DNA from: Hevea brasiliensis
Taxonomy: Eukaryota > Streptophyta > Magnoliopsida > Malpighiales > Euphorbiaceae
DNA length: 64,000 nucleotides
Direction of reading: 5' to 3'
Assembly: GCF_030052815.1 (NCBI RefSeq)
Contig: NC_079509.1
Coordinates: 42,340,750-42,404,749, forward strand
Under the pieces are notes generated by a model. That model searched no databases. It saw only the letters and a program-made list of their open reading frames with translations, and had not been told where the DNA came from. Every line of letters begins with the position of its first letter. Positions within the stretch are counted from its first letter, which is position 1. The translations under genes and the position numbers were made by a program. Below are positions 1 to 11,475 of the stretch, piece by piece.

Positions 1-1396
1 GATTTGGTTATTTGGATAGGGTTTCTTTACCAAAGTTGTGCCATTATGTGTCTAGTTTCATGTCCAATTGGCCCTGCACTAATTGAACCTGCACAACTCT
101 ATTTATAGCTGCCCAAATCTACTGGACTCACACCCAGTCCTGCAGGTCACCAAGGGCAGCATACCTAACTTCAATTCCCATGGAACAAATCACTTCATCT
201 CTTAATCACACAACCAAATGGTCACTAATTGACCATTAGAACTTTCTTTCACTAATACATGAACAAAGTCTCAAATTTGTGCCCAAACCCTAACTCTGCC
301 ATTTGGATTCATGCATTAACTTACATTTCTTTATCCTAATCATGAGATTAGTGTTAAGGGCAGCTATGATGCCATTTTAATTCAAAGAAATCTTCAAAAC
401 CCTACCAAGTCCAAGGCTGCTAAAATTTGGGGGGAGGTATACACATGATTTTTATTCAATTTTCTTGTAAATTTCCACTCAATTCCACTCCTTCAACATG
501 AATTTAAAGAGAAAGGAAGAGTTTGGTCACTAACCTTGAGTGGAGTCAATTCCAAGCTTGTAAAAGCTCTTCTTTTTTACTTCTTTTTGCTCCCAAAATC
601 TTCACTAAGATGAAATATTAAGGTTTTATGTTGGAAACTTAGGGTTTGGTTGAAGAAAAACCAAGGAACTTAAGCTTTGGTAAACAAAAAAATGGAGGTG
701 AGAGAGAGGAATATGGTGCAGCTTGGAGAGGAGGAAGATGGCTGATGGTTTGTTCCAGATTTTTGACTTCTTTTCTTTCTTTTTAATGTATTATGAATGA
801 TTTTATTACATTTTGATTGGCAAAAAATTTTAAATGACCTCATACTTACCTAATAAATCAATATTATCTTTATTTCTTTTCTTCTCTTTACTACTCACTT
901 TTAATTTCATTTTTAGCAATGTTTATTCATATTTGATATTATATAATTTATATACTTAATTGGATAAGTTGGTCAAAAATCATCTCTAAAGACGAAATGA
1001 CCAAAATACCCTCCGTTTGGCTTAACGAGCTAAAATTATGTGTACCAATTGATTAAATTTTCCTTGTGTTTTCTTAGTATTTTATTGTCATTGAAACCCC
1101 AATAATCCTTCCCTGAGGTCCCAAAAATTATTTCATGAAGTTTTCCCCGGGTCTAGGGTTACTAACAGCCTTCGCCGTCACTTCCCATTAGGGTCACTCA
1201 TCACTGGGGCTACGGCTCATTTAACCTTAGTGCATTTCATTTCTAAAAATTTTCCTTAATTTTTCTTATCATTATTTGGTTTATTTATAACTCCTCACTT
1301 TAGTCTTATTATGATTCCAAATATTCTAGCTGCCCTGACTGACATTGGTCACCGGAATAGTAGAACGTACGGATTAGCTAAAGTGAGGATGTTACA
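1..1396 (-). mobile_element. Solo LTR, family II (cut by window edge)
   Basis: This stretch aligns by eye with the right-hand ends of the elements at 25254-28273 and 52989-56868. Shared blocks include the AACGAGCTAAAATT segment near 1023 and the terminal block with CGTACGGA at about 1367-1374. It ends in GTTACA at 1396, so the element reads TGTAAC... on the minus strand, the usual start of a plant Ty3 LTR. The left end lies outside the window and no internal retroelement sequence follows, so it is taken as a solo LTR or the last LTR of an element extending leftwards. It has no coding capacity. Confidence 0.75.
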
Positions 1397-1413
1397 GACT
1401 GCCCATGGTTCAG

Positions 1414-1456
1414 CCAACACTTGGAGTCTTTATCCAAGAGTTTCTCCAAGTGTTGG
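1414..1456. repeat. 13-bp perfect inverted repeat (hairpin)
   Basis: CCAACACTTGGAG at 1414-1426 is the exact reverse complement of CTCCAAGTGTTGG at 1444-1456, with a 17-base spacer. It lies just right of the family II LTR end. The sequence does not decide whether it is functional or a chance remnant of the retroelement fragment beside it. Confidence 0.6.
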
Positions 1457-1459
1457 ATA

Positions 1460-1974
1460 AAATACATTCACCCCCATTTTAGGTAAAAACCACATTTACA
1501 AGTTTGAACCAAATCTGAATTTTGAAATCTGATCATAAAAGTTTCTTTTATCTTATAGCTGAAAATGACAATGTTGCTTTTTCCTTTATATCTTGGACAA
1601 GAGACTCTCCCAATTTCCTTTGCAACTTGGATAAAGCTCTCAAGGTGCAAAGCTGCTGAATGGACAGAATTGGAATCTCTTTGGGATGTAAGAGATTCAG
1701 TTTGGTTCACTTGGTTTGGACCTTGGCTCAGTTTACTTTGCTGGACCATGGTTCGGTTCACTTTGAATACCGAATTGCATCAACACGCCACACTTATGCT
1801 CCTCTTAAATTCCTTGCATGTTGGGCTGCAATACTTAATCAATATGTGCTTGAATTAGTCTTTGCAATGCCTTGGCCCTAGCTTTCATGATTGCTCCTTT
1901 GAACATAGGAATTGGTTTGGCCATGTTGCCCTCATGATGCTCCTCAATATCCAAACAGTATATCATCAACTCTC
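1460..1974 (-). pseudogene. Decayed Ty3/gypsy-like coding fragment
   Basis: On the minus strand a frame at about 1816-1938 reads through PIPMFKGAIMKARAKALQRL. This is like the short basic segment ending in RARAK that is common near the gag/pol junction of plant Ty3/gypsy polyproteins. It is broken by stops. A further open stretch of about 97 codons (1468-1761, minus) lies downstream with no recognisable domain. The fragment resumes at about 7039, after the hAT transposon that split it. The assignment rests on one motif plus the surrounding repeats, so it is tentative. Confidence 0.4.
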
Positions 1975-2689
1975 AGTAAGATTAGAGCTAAGCATTCGGT
2001 CAATTCGATTCAAAATCAAACCTAACCAACCAAACTAAAATAACTAAAATTATTAAAAATATGAACTGAGCTAAACTGATTTTAGGGAAAAAAAATCAAA
2101 TTAAACCAAAATGAACCAATTTTGTTTGATTCCTAGATTTACATGGCAAACTAAATTAAAATGTCATTTTTTTTTTTATTGTTTTGTTCCTTTGCTCATG
2201 TTTCTATTGTATTGTTAGGCTTCTAAATTTATATTTCAATATTTTATCAAAATAAAAAAGTTCACAGATCCAAAATAAGAATTCTATTTTTATTTCTTTC
2301 CATAATATAATAAAGATGCTAACAGAGCTTTCATACTATCCAACACTGTATTCCTCTAACCATGCACCCAAACAATAAATAATAGCACAAATCTTCCATG
2401 TTTTCTCAATTTAAAAAAAAAATCAACGATTTGCAGCAAATGACTTTGCAATCCTTAATGGCTATAAGATCTAAGCCTGAATAGTTTTCAGTCTAAACCA
2501 AAAAATAAAATCAAACCAAGCCATTTCGGTTTAATTGGTTCAATTTTTTGATTCTATAGGTGCGGTTCGATTAAGGAGTTTTAGAATATTTAGTTTTCAA
2601 TTCGATTCATTGTTTTTATTAGTTAAAACTGAATAAACAGAATACCAAATAAGACAAATGATTTTCAGCCTAGAATGCATAAGTCATAA

Positions 2690-3926
2690 GGCATTCGCCT
2701 TTGTCTAGTTGTCCATTCAAGCCCAGAGAATAAAAATTCCCTAAAAACATTCAGTCTGCAATAGAAGCCCCTAAATTGTAAAATCCCTAAAAGCCAAAAT
2801 CCTTTCGTCTATTTCCTTGTGCTGCCAACTACCAATGTGCCTCGCCTCCCTTCTCTCCTCTCTTCTCTCTTTTTATTCCTCTCTAATCTCTACCTTGTGT
2901 TGCTGTCCTTGTTAGTTGTCATTGTCATTGGCCTACAGTTGTCCCTTGGAAGTCCATTTGAAGCCAGCACAGCCCAGTAAGCCTTCCTTTCTTCTCTAGT
3001 CTCTTCTCTCTTGTTTGAACTTTGAATATTAAGTTTTGTAATTGTTGAAATGGGTATCAGTTTGAACAGTTTATGGAGTGTGGACTAAAGATTTTTGGCC
3101 TTACTGAATCACCTTTACTAGCCTTCAAAAACAGCCTGTCTCACCACCATTCTCTAAGCAGCCATGGCCTGCTGGATTTCTTTATTATTTTAGTTTTTAT
3201 TTTTGGCTTTTTGATGAATTTAAATGACTACAAAGGTATTAAATGTCTCTAGATTTTTGAGTTTGTGTGAAATGCTTTATATGTTTAAATATATATTAAA
3301 CTTACAATACATTAAGTTTAACTATTTAGGTGTTTGATTCTTATGACTATTTCTTTCTCCAAAATCATATGAGATTGGATATTCACATTTTCTTAAAATT
3401 TTGTGTCTAGTTTTTTCTATTTTTAATTTTTCTAGTTATAATACTGTCATGTCTTATTTTAACATTCTAGTTACTTATGATTTGTATGCTCCTATAGTGC
3501 ATACATCTTGAATTTCAATGGAATTATCTGGATACTAATACTTTACATGTCAGTGTTTTCGGTTTAGTGTCATCTTGCCTGGATGTTGTTATGGCATATA
3601 AGATTAGGAGGATTGAAGTTTTTAAGGTGTTTCCATCTATTTGTAGGGCTTAATATGATATTGTATGCTAATTACTATATTTATCATATAGCAAGTGAAA
3701 TGGATGGTAATTTTACTATCTAGTCTATTAAATTTATGGTATGCATCAGCTAAAACAACAATGGGGTTTTAGAAATTAGCATTAGTTATCTTGTCAAAAA
3801 GCTAGGAACATATATACTATAATGGAATTTCTAAGTTCTCAAGAGCATTTATTGATTTTATTGCTGCATTTATTCGATTTTGTAGTGGTTTTCTCTTTTT
3901 ACCCTTTACTCTTTTAATAGCTCCAA
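2690..3926. other. Noncoding 5' part of the hAT element
   Basis: The stretch is AT-rich with a pyrimidine-rich block at about 2849-2890 (CTTCTCTCCTCTCTTCTCTC type). It could be the promoter, untranslated leader and intron of the transposase gene, since the first plausible ATG is at 3927. No conserved protein was seen. Confidence 0.4.
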
Positions 3927-6045
3927 ATGGATTCTTCTAGTGGGCAAGAAGATCCAACAACTAAAAATACTGTTGATTCTAATTAAAAAGAAGCTGAAGC
4001 TAGAGATACATTTAAGTCAAAATCAAAAGAGGTTGTGAAGCAAAAGCCAATTAGGCCAAGGTCTCCAGTTTGGGATCACTTCACCAAGTTCACAAATACT
4101 TATGGCAAAATTGAAGGCACGTGTAATTATTATAGGAGAGAATTTTATTGTGATCCAAACAAAAATGGAACAATTACACGTAGGAATCACATGAATGCAT
4201 GCAAAAAGCACCCACATGCCATTGAGACTAAGCAAACACAAGTAGCTTTGCAACCAAATTCATTTGATGAAGTTTTAGGGGATGTAGGCACACTTACTAG
4301 TTGGAAATACAATGAAGATGTAATTAGGGAGGCTCTTGTTTAAATGATTATAATTAATGAATTATCTTTTAGATTTGTTGATGGTGAGGGATTTAGAAGC
4401 TTCATGAAAGCTATATGTCCTAAGTTTAGGATACTCCCCTCCAACAACCACCCCCCCCCCCCCCCACCCCTGGATTATTTCACGGGATTGTTATCAAATG
4501 TTTGTTGAGGAGAGGATAACATTGAAGTCTTTTCTCAAGAGGAATTGTCAAAGGGTGAGTTTTAATATGGATACATGGACATCATTGCAATTAATAAATT
4601 ATACGTGTATCATTGCTCAATTTATTGATAATGATTGGAAGTTGCACAAGAGAATTATTAATTTTTGTCCTATTTCTAATCATAAAAGTGGTGCCATCGG
4701 TAGTTCAATTGAAACTTGCTTGCTAGAATGGGGTTTAGATAAGATATTATTCACTATTACAGTTGACAATGCAAGTTCAAATGATGTAGCTATCTCTTAT
4801 TTGAAAAAGAAGCTTGCAAATTGGGGTGTTAATGTTGCTAATTCTACTTACCTTCATATGAGATGTATGACACGTATCATTAATTTGGTTGTCATGGATG
4901 GATTGAAAGATGTTAGTGAGTCAGTGAAGAAGATTAGGAATGTAGTAAGATACATTAGGAGTTCTCTAGCTAGATTAAAAAATTTAAAGAGTGTGTTAAA
5001 TATGAAAAAAATTGATGGCAAGACTTCTTTGTGTTTGGATGTGCCTACTAGGTGGAATTCAACTTACTTATTGTTGAATATAGCTCAAAAATATGAAAGG
5101 GCATTTGAGAGGTATGAGTCATAAGAAACTATGTTCAAGCTTGACATTAGAGAGAATGGGATGCCTGATTTTTATGATTGGTCTCAAGTTAGGAAAATAG
5201 CTAATATGTTGTCTCATTTTTATGAGTTGACTTTGCGTATTTCAGGTTTCCGTTATGTCACATCTAACATATTTTTCAGTGAGATAAGTGACCTGGCTTT
5301 TATATTGAACTAGTGGATGGGTAGTAATGATATTGAGGTGAACTCTTTAGGGTGAAAGAATGAGGGTCAAATTTCATAAGTATTAGGGGGATGTAGATAA
5401 AATGAATAAACTTATTTATTTTGCTATTATTCTTTGACCCTCGTGATAAATTTGAGTATACAGAGTATTCCTTTTGCTAAATGTATGGTAAGGAAAAGGG
5501 TGTAGAGTTGTTCCAAAAGGTAAAAACATTAATGAGTGAATTGTTTAATGAGTATAAAAGAAAGTATCAACCTAATGTTGAGCAATCAAGTGATAATAGT
5601 TCATAGATCTCAAGTGGTGTTATAAACTCTTTTGTAAGTCTTAAGCCAAAATTCTTTTTGAAACATCACTACAAGAAGCAAAAGTTGGAGGCTCTTGGCG
5701 GTGTAGATTCAAAAACAGAATTGGAAGTGTATCTGAGTGAGGCTATTCAAGAGGACAAGGAAGATTTTAATGTCCTTAAATGGTGGAAGATTAATTCTAA
5801 GAGATTTCCTATACTAGGAAAAATGGCAAGCGACATATTGGTTGCTTCAGTTTTAACAATTGCTTTAGAGAGTGCTTTTAGTATCGATGAGAGAGTGCTT
5901 GATGCCTTTAGCAGTTCTTTGACTCCTAAAATTGTGGAGGGCTTGATATGTGCACAAGATTGGCTTCGTTCGTCAAATAGACCAATAAGTATCGAGGAAG
6001 ATTTAGAGGAACTTAAAAAGCTTGAAGAGGGTGTGGAATTAATTC
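3927..6045 (+). pseudogene. hAT transposase pseudogene (BED finger + hAT C-terminal domain)
   Basis: From an ATG at 3927 the frame hits a TAA at 3984, then reopens from about 4035 to 4343 with a BED-type zinc finger. There the expected CxxC reads CNYY, so the second zinc ligand is lost, followed by HMNACKKHP. The ribonuclease-H-like core is clear at 4498-5124 (TDTWTS-like segment written MDTWTS, DWKLHKRI, VDNASSND), with a TAA at 5122. A short piece follows at 5131-5313, and frameshifts lie around 5314-5657. The C-terminal dimerisation region lies at 5658 to about 6045 (LKWWK, FPILGKMASDIL, ESAFS, LTPKIVEGL, AQDWLRSS). The gene cannot give a full protein. A 15-base poly-C run (4451-4465) sits where a conserved segment before the core would be. 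The true 3' end is uncertain. Confidence 0.85.
4451..4465 (+). repeat. Poly-C tract inside the transposase pseudogene
   Basis: Fifteen consecutive C are followed by A and four more C. The run separates two reading frames of the transposase. It may have expanded after the gene died, or may partly reflect sequencing or assembly difficulty. Confidence 0.8.
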
Positions 6046-6238
6046 ATCTAATATTTCAATTTTATTGTTTCATATTTTCATTGGATATAGAGTTTCCATT
6101 TTCTAGAACACTTCAATTTTCAGTGCTATCATTTGTTGGAATTACCCATGGTTTAGCAGGATCAAGTTCTACCCTTACCCCTAACTATTAGATGTAAGTT
6201 TAATTGTTGAATATTTAGTATTGCTTTATGTCTGGTTT

Positions 6239-6430
6239 TAGTTTGTGCTTTTTAAAATTTTTTCTTGGATGATGACTTGGTCATTTTTGTCTACTTTGTG
6301 CAGGTTTCAAATGGGCATGGAATTGTTGGACTGCTAGTTTGTGCTTTTTAAAATTTTTTCTTGGATGATGACTTGGTCATTTTTATCTACTTTGTGCAAG
6401 TTTCAAATGGGTATGGAATTGTTGGACTGC
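6239..6430 (+). repeat. Tandem duplication, two 96-bp units
   Basis: Units 6239-6334 and 6335-6430 differ at only about three positions. Each unit contains CTACTTTGTGCA(G/A)GTTTC, which looks like an intron 3' splice site. This would be a recent duplication in the 3' noncoding part of the hAT transposon, with loss of the AG in the second copy. Confidence 0.85.
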
Positions 6431-7020
6431 TTTTGACCTCTTGTGATTTTGTGTTTTGCATGGATTTTAATCCTTCATGAACCTTATTTCGCATTGGATT
6501 TTAATCCATTATGGACTGCTCTTAACCTGTGTGTACTGTATGGTGTTTTAATGTGTGGACTTTTATATAGGAATGGCAAAATGTGTTATGTGTGTAGACT
6601 TTTATTAGTTTATGAAGTGATGTTTGCCGTTTGTATGGACTTTTATGCAGTTTAGAATTTGGATTTATAATTTCATGGCATATTTTATGTAGTATGGATT
6701 TATAATTTTATGGACTTATGGATTTATATGTTATGTTTTTTTTAATAGATTTTTATGTATTATTAATATTTAAAAGCAAGCTTTTTGTAAATAGTTTTAG
6801 GATTATTGTTAATAAATTGTTGTTTCTTAGATGAAAACATGTTATTTTGTAATTTTCCAATAATTTCAGTTTAATGCAACAGAACTAAACCAAACTATTA
6901 TTTTTCAGTTTTGTTCGGTTCAATTATTTTTAGGTGATTGGTTTGATTTGGTCCACTTTTTTAAGCGATTCAGTATTTTGGTTTTTTGTGTTCAGTTCGA
7001 TTTCAAATCAAACCAACCAA
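6431..7020. other. Noncoding 3' part of the hAT element
   Basis: T-rich sequence with short degenerate repeats of ATGGATTTATAATTT and ATTTTAATCC type, followed by the subterminal GGTTCAATT/GTTCGGTT repeats. No protein was recognised. Confidence 0.5.
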
Positions 7021-7420
7021 ATGCTCCCCTAGCAAGATCTTCCATGCTGTACGCTCAAAACACATTGCATGATCTCTAGTGGAAGCCCAAGACTTCACAT
7101 GTTGCAAAGAGAAGCCCACTGTGAGACAGCAGAGAGCTTGGGGCAAGAAGGTGATTTCATAATTTTGACCATGATGTTAGTGGTAAGGGAATGAAAGGAG
7201 GAAACATATTGGAAGTGGATAATCTGCTGAAGTATAAGGAGCTATGACGACTTTAACGCTTCAAATTTTATTATTTTAAATAAATGGTTGTAGTCAAAAG
7301 TACTAAAAGGGAGGGAAAAAAAAAAAAAAAAAGAATGAAAAGCATCGCTTGGACGTTAACCCTAGGCTAATAAAGTGTAAAAGTCTCAAACAACTACACC
7401 AGTATACACCTCTATCTTTA

Positions 7421-7588
7421 GACATGTGTAAAAAGGTATATATCAATTCGATTGGTTAACTGAAAATTGTTTGCCTAACTGAACCAAAATTTTCAAAAAT
7501 TAAAACCAAATTGTTTAATAAACCAAACTGAAATTTTAATTTTATTGATTTGATCGATTTAAATCAAATTCTACTCACCCTAAACAAG
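7421..7588. mobile_element. Possible hAT-type MITE remnant
   Basis: The right end CTACTCACCCTA is the reverse complement of TAGGGTGAGTAG. It resembles the termini of the MITEs elsewhere in this window (TAGGGGTGAGTA), and the interior carries AACCAAA/GATTGGTT repeats. No clear left terminus or target duplication was found. Confidence 0.35.
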
Positions 7589-7706
7589 ATCTCCTATCCA
7601 ATTTCAACGCTAGAAAAAAATCATCCCACTTAAAAATGTGTAATAAAAATGATACACAAGAAACACAAACAACTAGTTGGGCCAAAATGAGCTCTAAATC
7701 ATCAGT

Positions 7707-7820
7707 TTAGTGACACCATTCCACATGAATACACGAACACAGATTAAAGACAAAACTAAATTGCTTAGTGACACCATTCCACATGAATGCACCAACACAG
7801 ATTAAAGACAACTAAATTGC
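7707..7820. repeat. Tandem duplication, units of 58 and 56 bp
   Basis: 7707-7764 and 7765-7820 start with TTAGTGACACCATTCCACAT and end with CTAAATTGC. They differ by two substitutions and a 2-bp indel. Confidence 0.85.
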
Positions 7821-7827
7821 TGTTAAA

Positions 7828-8201
7828 ACCATGATAATTTTAATAATTTTTTGTCCTATATAACCCGCTCACGCACACTCTTACCACACGATGTGAGATC
7901 CCGAGAAATCAACTCCTGAGCACTGTCAACTCACTCACAAACCTCACCACACGATATGACGTCTTGAAGGATTAATCCCTGGACACACCCGACTCACTCG
8001 CCGACCTCAACCAAGATCACCCCGTGAACTCTCACCTCTCCTTTGTTTTCACTCAAACTGTTCTTTTTTTCTCTGTCGAAGGTGAAGAATACATGCACAC
8101 GAATCAGGGACAGAACTAGACCAGTGCGCAAACCATGACAATTTTAACAAAATCCTTGATCCTATATAACCCACTCACGCACACTCTCACCACACGATGT
8201 G
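7828..8201. repeat. Direct repeat pair (about 68 bp, 304 bp apart)
   Basis: 7828-7895 and 8132-8201 share ACCATGAYAATTTTAA, then CCTATATAACCC, then CACGCACACTC and CCACACGATGTG. Another partial CTCACCACACGATATG lies at about 7941. On the minus strand each copy contains GGTTATATAGG, a TATA-like core. These may be remnants of the terminal repeats of a very small retroelement, but no primer site was recognised. Confidence 0.6.
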
Positions 8202-8337
8202 CATAATTTAGTTTGCTTTGCTATATTGAATCTTAGCATAAGACATCTCTATCAAGTAATAATAATTATAAACATCAGCACTCTTTTAGAGAGAACATTT
8301 ATCCACGGAGCATATGTAGGCAGACTTGACACATACC

Positions 8338-8343
8338 TTTATT
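8338..8343 (-). terminator. Putative polyadenylation signal of eIF5A
   Basis: The minus strand reads AATAAA here, about 275 bases beyond the eIF5A stop. This is a plausible 3' UTR length for a plant housekeeping gene. Plant poly(A) signals are loose, so this is suggestive only. Confidence 0.3.
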
Positions 8344-8615
8344 TATCTCAAAGTACCATAAAATATAGAAAACAGATATATTTTTATATATTCCATCCTA
8401 CAGAAACACAAAGTTCCTTCCATCAGGAAATGAGCAGCTTCTGTTCCCTTCCCCACCTCCATTACAAATCTTATTAGTCTTGATTATACAGCTAAAATAC
8501 CTTCTTAATAAAAGTTTGTTGTGCATGTTCATAATAGATAAAAATTCCTTCCCTTGTTAGCAAACATAAAGACTGTATTTCACCATCAGCTACAGCTAAT
8601 GCTATAGCATCATGT

Positions 8616-9776
8616 TTAATTTTTAGGACCAATGTCCTTCAGGGCACAGATCTGCTCCTCTCCCATTGCAGACATGACAGTCACCACAAGGTCTTTTCCC
8701 TCTGCAAACCCATCTTTAATCTATAAACACAGAATACCATAAATTCAGTTTTTGGAGAGCAGAACCAACACACTTGTGTAGAGGTAAAGATAAACTACAC
8801 AAAAAATTGTGCCGCTCAAGTAAAAAGGCATCTAAGCAAGCACCGGAGAAGGTCATGCATGTGCGGTACCTGGCTGAGCAGATTTTCATCGGTGGGAAGC
8901 CTCAGATCATCTTTGGTGTTTCCATTTTCAGTCAGAAGACTCACCTAAAGGTCATTGAATCACAATTAATTAAGATAACTATGTTTAGAAGTACTAGATT
9001 TAACAATGCAACTCAACTCAACCAACAATGCAACTACCAATAGAAAATTTTTTTCTTTTAAAAATGGTCCCTTGTGGCCATTTTGTTAGTGTTCCTTGAA
9101 CTTTATAAAAATAAAGCAAAATCTAATTTGCATGAGAACTCAACTTAGCCTCAATCCCAAGCCAGTTAGCGTTAGCTATATGTTTTTTTTTTTTTTTTCC
9201 TTCTATTCCACCTGGTTTTAGAGTTGCAATGATTGAAAACAAGTGTTCTCCTTCTTAACATTTCTGTTCAGAGTTTCAGATAAATTTAAAAAACATTACT
9301 TTGAGATCCATATACTTGCACACTCAACAGTTAAATTTAAGAACTCCCCACTTCTTTTACAAGGAGAACCAATTACAGAGAAGTTTGTGAAGTCAAAAGT
9401 ATCCATATTAAAAGTTCACATAGTAAAAAGGAACATTTATAGGAGGAACAATCATAATAAAGAAAATATGTTAAGGTGATAAATGAACTACTTGTCAAAT
9501 TGATCATTTTGTTACTTTCTGATGTGTGGTGGAAAAAAGTAATCATTTTGTCCCAATAAATTAGCAAACAAACAATCAACTAAAAAAAAAAAAAAGAAAC
9601 AGTATTCCATCAAACAGTCATTTGAAACTATACAACTAAACAAACTTACAAAGCCATCTTCAGAGATATCAATCAGCTGATAATCAGTACGATTAACATG
9701 AGGAACCTGTGAAGCACAATAAATCAATAGAAATACAAAACCAATCAGCCAAGTAATCAGTACTGAAAACTTAAAA

Positions 9777-9821
<45 letters not shown>

Positions 9822-11284
9822 AAGCAGAATAAGCAGACACTAGTATATTTGTATTACATCACAATTGTGGGATGAAGGAACAATATCTTCAAGTTTTTTT
9901 GCATTGAATATATCAATTCCAACGAAGTGGCACTTAGCATGACCATGTTTCCCTGTCTTTGATGTTGAAACCTCCACAACCTGTTTTCAATGGGAGTAGA
10001 AGGCATAAATATTAAAGGTTGTGCATCATAAAAATTCAAAATTTGACACCACTACAGTATGGAGGTTTCTACAAGCTGTCACATCTTCCATTATCATTCT
10101 TCTACAAAACTATTACCCACTCCAAACTGAACCCCTAGCACTTATTAGTTATTGGTCTCCAAGTAAGATTGATATGATTAATGTTAGAATCTTGGACTAC
10201 GAAAAAGCAGTAAAATGGATAGTTGATAGAAATTATTTAATACTTGAGCAGCACTGGCTTCCCAAATTAGTACAACTGGGCCTGGAATCTAGTTTTTGGC
10301 TTACATTATAAACGGCATCTCATGGTTACTGTGCCATCATGTGGACCAACCTGACCATCTAAAATGTTTCTTTAATTTAGACATTTGGCTCTGACATTTT
10401 TCAAGTAAACAAACTTTATCATTGATTGACTTTCACAATTCTTTATGAGATGCCGAAGTGGAGTATGTACACATAAAAAGTAAATGCATAATGACACATG
10501 AGTGAGATAGTTCCCATTGTATGGAAGTTTCCACAGGGCTACAATTTCACACCTCCATCCAACATGACACATGGTTGTGCTTTGTGATAGATGCCAACAA
10601 GGACATCCAGAAGGGTAAATAATGCCAAACACTTACCAAAAGTACATTAACCATGATAATATATCCATGTCATTTGGTCAGTTCACTAATGCGAAACCAC
10701 GAAACACAGATGTTAGGACTCTCTAATGCAACAACAGCTATTTAAGAAAATAATAAAAAAAAACCCAAAATCAACAAATACTGATGAAAGGCATCACACA
10801 AGTGGACCAAGTGAAGCTCAAAACTGGGATTTTAAGCTGCTAATTTCAGAATCTGATGTCCTGATACAAAATTACAATAGGAGATCCAAAATGTTATCTA
10901 TAGCTATAGAATAATACATCTCAGGATACAGCATCAACCCCAACCACAACTTTTCTCTTAGACCCACGAAATTATAGATTTACCCAGCAATCTAGAAGAG
11001 GTAAAAACAAACTCCACACAGACCTTACAACCTTTTTTTTTTTTTTTGAGGCATTAAACTATAGAAAACAGAGAATCAGAATAAACCCATAAGAGATCTG
11101 TTAAAAACAACACATTTGCAGATGCAAAATAAAAAAATAAATTAAAAAAAAAAAACCAAACCTTGCAGGGACGATTCTTGATAACGATGTAACCATTCTT
11201 GCGGATGGTACCAGCTTGTTGAGGATAAGTCTTGGAGGCTCCAGCATCGGCCTTGGACTCGAAGTGGTGTTCCTCGTCCGACAT
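8616..11284 (-). CDS. eIF5A: Eukaryotic translation initiation factor 5A (eIF5A), five exons
   Basis: eIF5A is a small cytosolic factor that binds the ribosome and helps elongation through difficult peptide bonds and termination. It is active only when one lysine is converted to hypusine. The CDS joins exons 11284-11162, 9980-9858, 9706-9650, 8944-8870 and 8720-8616 (minus): 123+123+57+75+105 nt, 160 residues plus TAA, the usual plant length. It starts [11 protein letters not shown], the standard plant eIF5A N-terminus. The hypusination loop [12 protein letters not shown] begins exon 2, with the modified residue at Lys52. The second domain includes [13 protein letters not shown] and ends ALKDIGPKN. 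Every intron starts GT, ends AG and is phase 0, and no stop or frameshift is seen. Intron 1 is the largest (1181 nt); intron 2 holds a TA microsatellite. Upstream lie a TATA-like box and a telo-box. Paralogue assignment cannot be made. Confidence 0.97.
9785..9819. repeat. (TA)n microsatellite in eIF5A intron 2
   Basis: About 17 uninterrupted TA units follow a short A run. It lies within the 151-nt intron between exons 2 and 3. Confidence 0.9.
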
Positions 11285-11475
11285 AGTTATTTCCTAGGGT
11301 GGGTTTGAAATCTGAGAAATGGAAGAGGTGACTTGTTTAATGCGCTCAAGTCCTCTTTATGCAAAAGCCTTGAGAATCAGAGGATCATCATCGTCTTCCC
11401 TAACCATGGTTAATAACATCATTCATCTCGCCCGTTCATTCATGCCTAGGGTTTAGCCTTTTATATTTATATAAA
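11285..11475 (-). promoter_or_regulatory. eIF5A 5' UTR and core promoter with telo-box
   Basis: On the minus strand a TATATAAATATAA box lies at 11473-11461, followed by AAACCCTA (11454-11447), the plant telo-box. The coding ATG is at 11284, so a start site about 30 bases past the TATA box would give a leader of roughly 150 nt. A second CCCTAGG occurs at about 11293. Telo-boxes are known near the start sites of plant translation-machinery genes such as eEF1A and ribosomal proteins, which fits this gene. The start site itself is inferred. Confidence 0.5.

Larger units (their letters stand above)
1983..7030 (+). mobile_element. hAT DNA transposon, autonomous type, degenerate
   Basis: The left end (TAGAGCTAAGCATTCGG) and the reverse complement of the right end (AGGGGAGCATTTGG) form imperfect terminal inverted repeats. 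They are flanked by AGTAAGAT (1975-1982) and AGCAAGAT (7031-7038), which match at 7 of 8 bases: the 8-bp duplication expected of hAT elements. One terminal base at the right end is shared or missing. Both subterminal regions carry GGTTTGATTTG/CAAATCAAACC-type repeats. The interior holds the broken transposase (3927 to about 6045) and long noncoding flanks. It landed in an older retroelement fragment. Confidence 0.8.
7039..8329. other. Intergenic, old retroelement remnant plus duplications
   Basis: The first about 100 bases continue the retroelement fragment left of the hAT insertion. The rest has a run of about 18 A (from 7316), a probable small MITE remnant and two sets of direct repeats listed separately. 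No gene was seen. Confidence 0.5.

Noticed and set aside
9243..9479. 78-codon open frame inside the eIF5A gene
   Set aside because: It lies entirely within an intron (between exons 3 and 4), on the opposite strand and without domain features.
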